Shown here piece by piece: positions 62,332 to 64,000 of a stretch of DNA of 64,000 nt. The stretch spans positions 62,001 to 126,000 of the forward strand of contig JANQPX010000053.1 of NCBI GenBank assembly GCA_028285265.1. The letters run 5' to 3'. The number at the start of each line of letters is the position of its first letter. Positions within the stretch are counted from its first letter, which is position 1. This DNA comes from Geminicoccaceae bacterium. GTDB lineage: Bacteria > Pseudomonadota > Alphaproteobacteria > Geminicoccales > Geminicoccaceae. Made by a program: the position numbers and the translations under genes. The notes beneath the pieces were generated by a model. It ran no database searches and was not told the DNA's origin. It was given only the letters and a program-made list of their open reading frames with translations.

Positions 62332-63246
62332 ATGTTGGATGGTGTCGCAGAGAGCTTCTTAGAAATGATGGCGGTGGAGCGCGGAGCGAGCCGTCATACG
62401 ATTGACGCCTACCGCCGCGATCTCGATGACTATCAGCGTTATCTCAAGCGGCAGAGCAGCGAGTCGCTCCGCGCCGATAGCGGTGTGATCCGCCGATTTC
62501 TCTCATCGCTCGCCGCCGCCGGCCTTGCCGAATCGACCCAAGCTCGAAAGCTGTCGGCGATTCGTCAATTCCATCGGTTCTTATTTTTGGAAAATCATCG
62601 CACCGATGATCCGACCCAGAGTTTGGACAGTCCAAAGCAGCGACGTTCCTTGCCCAAGCTCTTGGCGCCATGGGAGATTGACGCTCTAATCGAGGCGGCC
62701 AAAGCGATGCCTGGAGCCGAAGGCATGCGCCTCGTCGCCTGCCTTGAGCTTCTCTACGCCACCGGCATGCGGGTCTCCGAACTCCTGGCGCTCCCGCTTT
62801 CGGCCCTTGCACCGGATCGTCAATCCGTCCTTGTTTTTGGGAAGGGAAGCAAGGAACGGATGGTACCGATAGGTCGCTCCGCGCGAGAAGCTCTCAATGA
62901 CTATCTCACGGTGCGAGAGAGCTTTTTGAAACGACGGACCAAGGGCGATCGTTACTTGTTTCCATCCCGTAGCCAAAGCGGGCATCTTACCCGGCAGCGT
63001 TTGACCCAGCTTTTGAAGGAACTCGCCGTCATAGCTGGAATTGATCCAGCCAAGCTGTCGCCCCATGTTCTGCGTCATGCCTTCGCCAGTCACCTCCTCG
63101 AGGGTGGCGCTGATCTGCGCGCGGTACAGGCCATGCTCGGCCATTCTGATATTGCTACGACCGAAATCTACACGCATGTTCAAAGCGAGCGTCTGGCGGC
63201 GGCTGTTCGTGAGCACCATCCGTTGGGCAAGAGTCCCAAGACCTGA
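62332..63246 (+). CDS. xerD: Site-specific tyrosine recombinase XerD
   Basis: Resolves chromosome dimers at dif with XerC. The 304-residue protein has an N-terminal SAM-like domain (1-90) and a C-terminal catalytic domain with Arg147 (TGMRVSE), Lys near 171-174 (GKGSKER), His245/Arg248 (HVLRHAF), His271 (LGHSD) and Tyr280 (EIYTHV). Location next to aroK is typical for alphaproteobacterial xerD. No dif-like site was identified in the window. Confidence 0.95.
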   Translation: MLDGVAESFLEMMAVERGASRHTIDAYRRDLDDYQRYLKRQSSESLRADSGVIRRFLSSLAAAGLAESTQARKLSAIRQFHRFLFLENHRTDDPTQSLDSPKQRRSLPKLLAPWEIDALIEAAKAMPGAEGMRLVACLELLYATGMRVSELLALPLSALAPDRQSVLVFGKGSKERMVPIGRSAREALNDYLTVRESFLKRRTKGDRYLFPSRSQSGHLTRQRLTQLLKELAVIAGIDPAKLSPHVLRHAFASHLLEGGADLRAVQAMLGHSDIATTEIYTHVQSERLAAAVREHHPLGKSPKT

Positions 63247-63348
63247 TCCCATCGGTGCCGCACGCGTCTCATGGTCACATCCACGGCGCGTCGACGCCAT
63301 GGCATGTCACTGACTCAAGAGCTTTTCTAGTTCCATGGGAGAAGTTGA

Positions 63349-64000
63349 TTGAGCTTTCATCTGGTCGAACCCTGTACCCCGCGCTTACATCGCTCAGAGC
63401 TTGCCGTACCCGGCAGTTCGCCCAAGTTCTTTGAAAAGGCGGCGTCCTCGGAAGCGGATGTCATTTTCCTCGATCTGGAAGATGCCGTCGCCCCAGATCT
63501 GAAGGAAGAGGCGCGCAAGAATATCGTTCAGGCGATCGGTGATATCGATTGGGGTAACAAGACGCTCTGTGTTCGCATCAATGGCCTCGACACCCATTAC
63601 ATGTACCGGGATGTTATCGACGTCATCGAGCAGGGCTCAGACCGACTTGACATGATCATGATCCCTAAGGTTGGGACGGCAGCCGATGTTTATGCTGTCG
63701 ACATGTTGGTCACGCAGTGTGAGGATGCTGCTGGAAAGACCAAACGTCTCGGTTTCTCCCACATCATCGAGACAGCGCTCGGCATGGCGAATATTGATGC
63801 GATTGCCGGCGCTTCGAAGCGGAATGAAGCGTTGCATTTCGGTGTTGCTGATTATGCGGCGTCCACCAAAGCACGCACGACCAACATCGGTGGTGCCAAT
63901 CCCGACTATGTCGTGATGACGGACCCCGATGATGCCGGGAACCGCAACGCCCATTGGGGCGATATGTGGCACTATGCGCTCTCGCGTATGGTGGTCGCTG
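63349..64000 (+). CDS. Malyl-CoA lyase / citrate lyase-type enzyme, N-terminal part
   Basis: HpcH/HpaI aldolase-superfamily enzyme that cleaves or makes malyl-CoA. The visible 217 residues begin MSFHLVEPCTPRLHRSELAVPG and contain VIFLDLEDAVAP with the metal-binding Glu/Asp, VRINGLDTHYMYRD, DMIMIPKVG, and GVADYAAS. The pattern is close to MclA of the serine cycle and the ethylmalonyl-CoA pathway. The TTG start at 63349 has GGGAGAAG upstream. The gene runs off the window at the 3' end. Confidence 0.85.
   Translation, partial: MSFHLVEPCTPRLHRSELAVPGSSPKFFEKAASSEADVIFLDLEDAVAPDLKEEARKNIVQAIGDIDWGNKTLCVRINGLDTHYMYRDVIDVIEQGSDRLDMIMIPKVGTAADVYAVDMLVTQCEDAAGKTKRLGFSHIIETALGMANIDAIAGASKRNEALHFGVADYAASTKARTTNIGGANPDYVVMTDPDDAGNRNAHWGDMWHYALSRMVVA

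Noticed and set aside
1..64000. Search for tRNA, rRNA, CRISPR, insertion sequences, prophage and restriction systems.
   Set aside because: No T-loop or anticodon-arm pattern, no direct repeat array, no transposase or phage gene was seen. The one tandem repeat (25570) is too short and lacks spacers.

Overview
The window looks like a chromosomal segment of a flagellated alphaproteobacterium, probably Rhodospirillales-like. The evidence is the combination of an Usg-family gene, a SciP/DUF1153 regulator next to a CtrA-type operator, a FlbD-type sigma54 activator, COQ9, the TauE plus TIGR02186 pair and the aroK-aroB / xerD arrangement. No rRNA, tRNA, insertion sequence, prophage or CRISPR array was recognised.

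Layout. 1-5.3 kb: start of clpB, usg, a sugar-nucleotide epimerase and a polymerase-like polysaccharide membrane protein. 5.5-21.6 kb: a flagellar cluster, mostly one long + strand run (fliK, flgD, flgE, sciP, fliF, fliG, fliH, fliN, flbD, flhA, flhF, flhG, a second FliK-like gene), preceded by a small divergent Pro/Ala-rich protein. A sigma54 -24/-12 element sits on fliK and a full CtrA site precedes fliF, so the cluster carries both its regulators and their targets. 21.7-25 kb: a glycosyltransferase and a coiled-coil M23 peptidase. 25.1-33.5 kb: a sulfur module with a persulfide-sensor type ArsR repressor, sulfite dehydrogenase soeABC, an AhpD-like protein, a TauE/SafE exporter, a TIGR02186 membrane protein and a universal stress protein. 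33.6-37.2 kb: envelope and stress genes (two MlaC paralogues, a hibernation factor fused to a cold-shock domain, a Tat-exported M15-like peptidase, a small Lpp-like lipoprotein). 37.3-40.6 kb: a GGDEF-EAL protein with a PhnD-like periplasmic partner. 40.8-48.6 kb: mostly single genes (OsmC, S21, deformylase-COQ9, an FGE-like lipoprotein, a short SAM decarboxylase, exonuclease III, a double cold-shock protein, a class III cyclase, NudC). 48.7-54.2 kb: SRP RNA, dnaX, ybaB, recR, then def, fmt, truA. 54.2-64 kb: an AT-rich acyltransferase, an amidase, an MscS channel, a DHDPS-superfamily aldolase, aroB-aroK, a 46-residue membrane protein, xerD and the start of a malyl-CoA lyase gene.

Most genes are ordinary. 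The points most worth a second look are: soeA apparently starting at CTG; the sulfur module read as one sulfite-handling unit; FlhF without its G3 motif paired with an FlhG without its FlhF-activating helix; the PhnD-like protein / GGDEF-EAL pair; and CtrA-type operators before fliF and before a Tat-exported MlaC. No wholly new system could be demonstrated from sequence alone.
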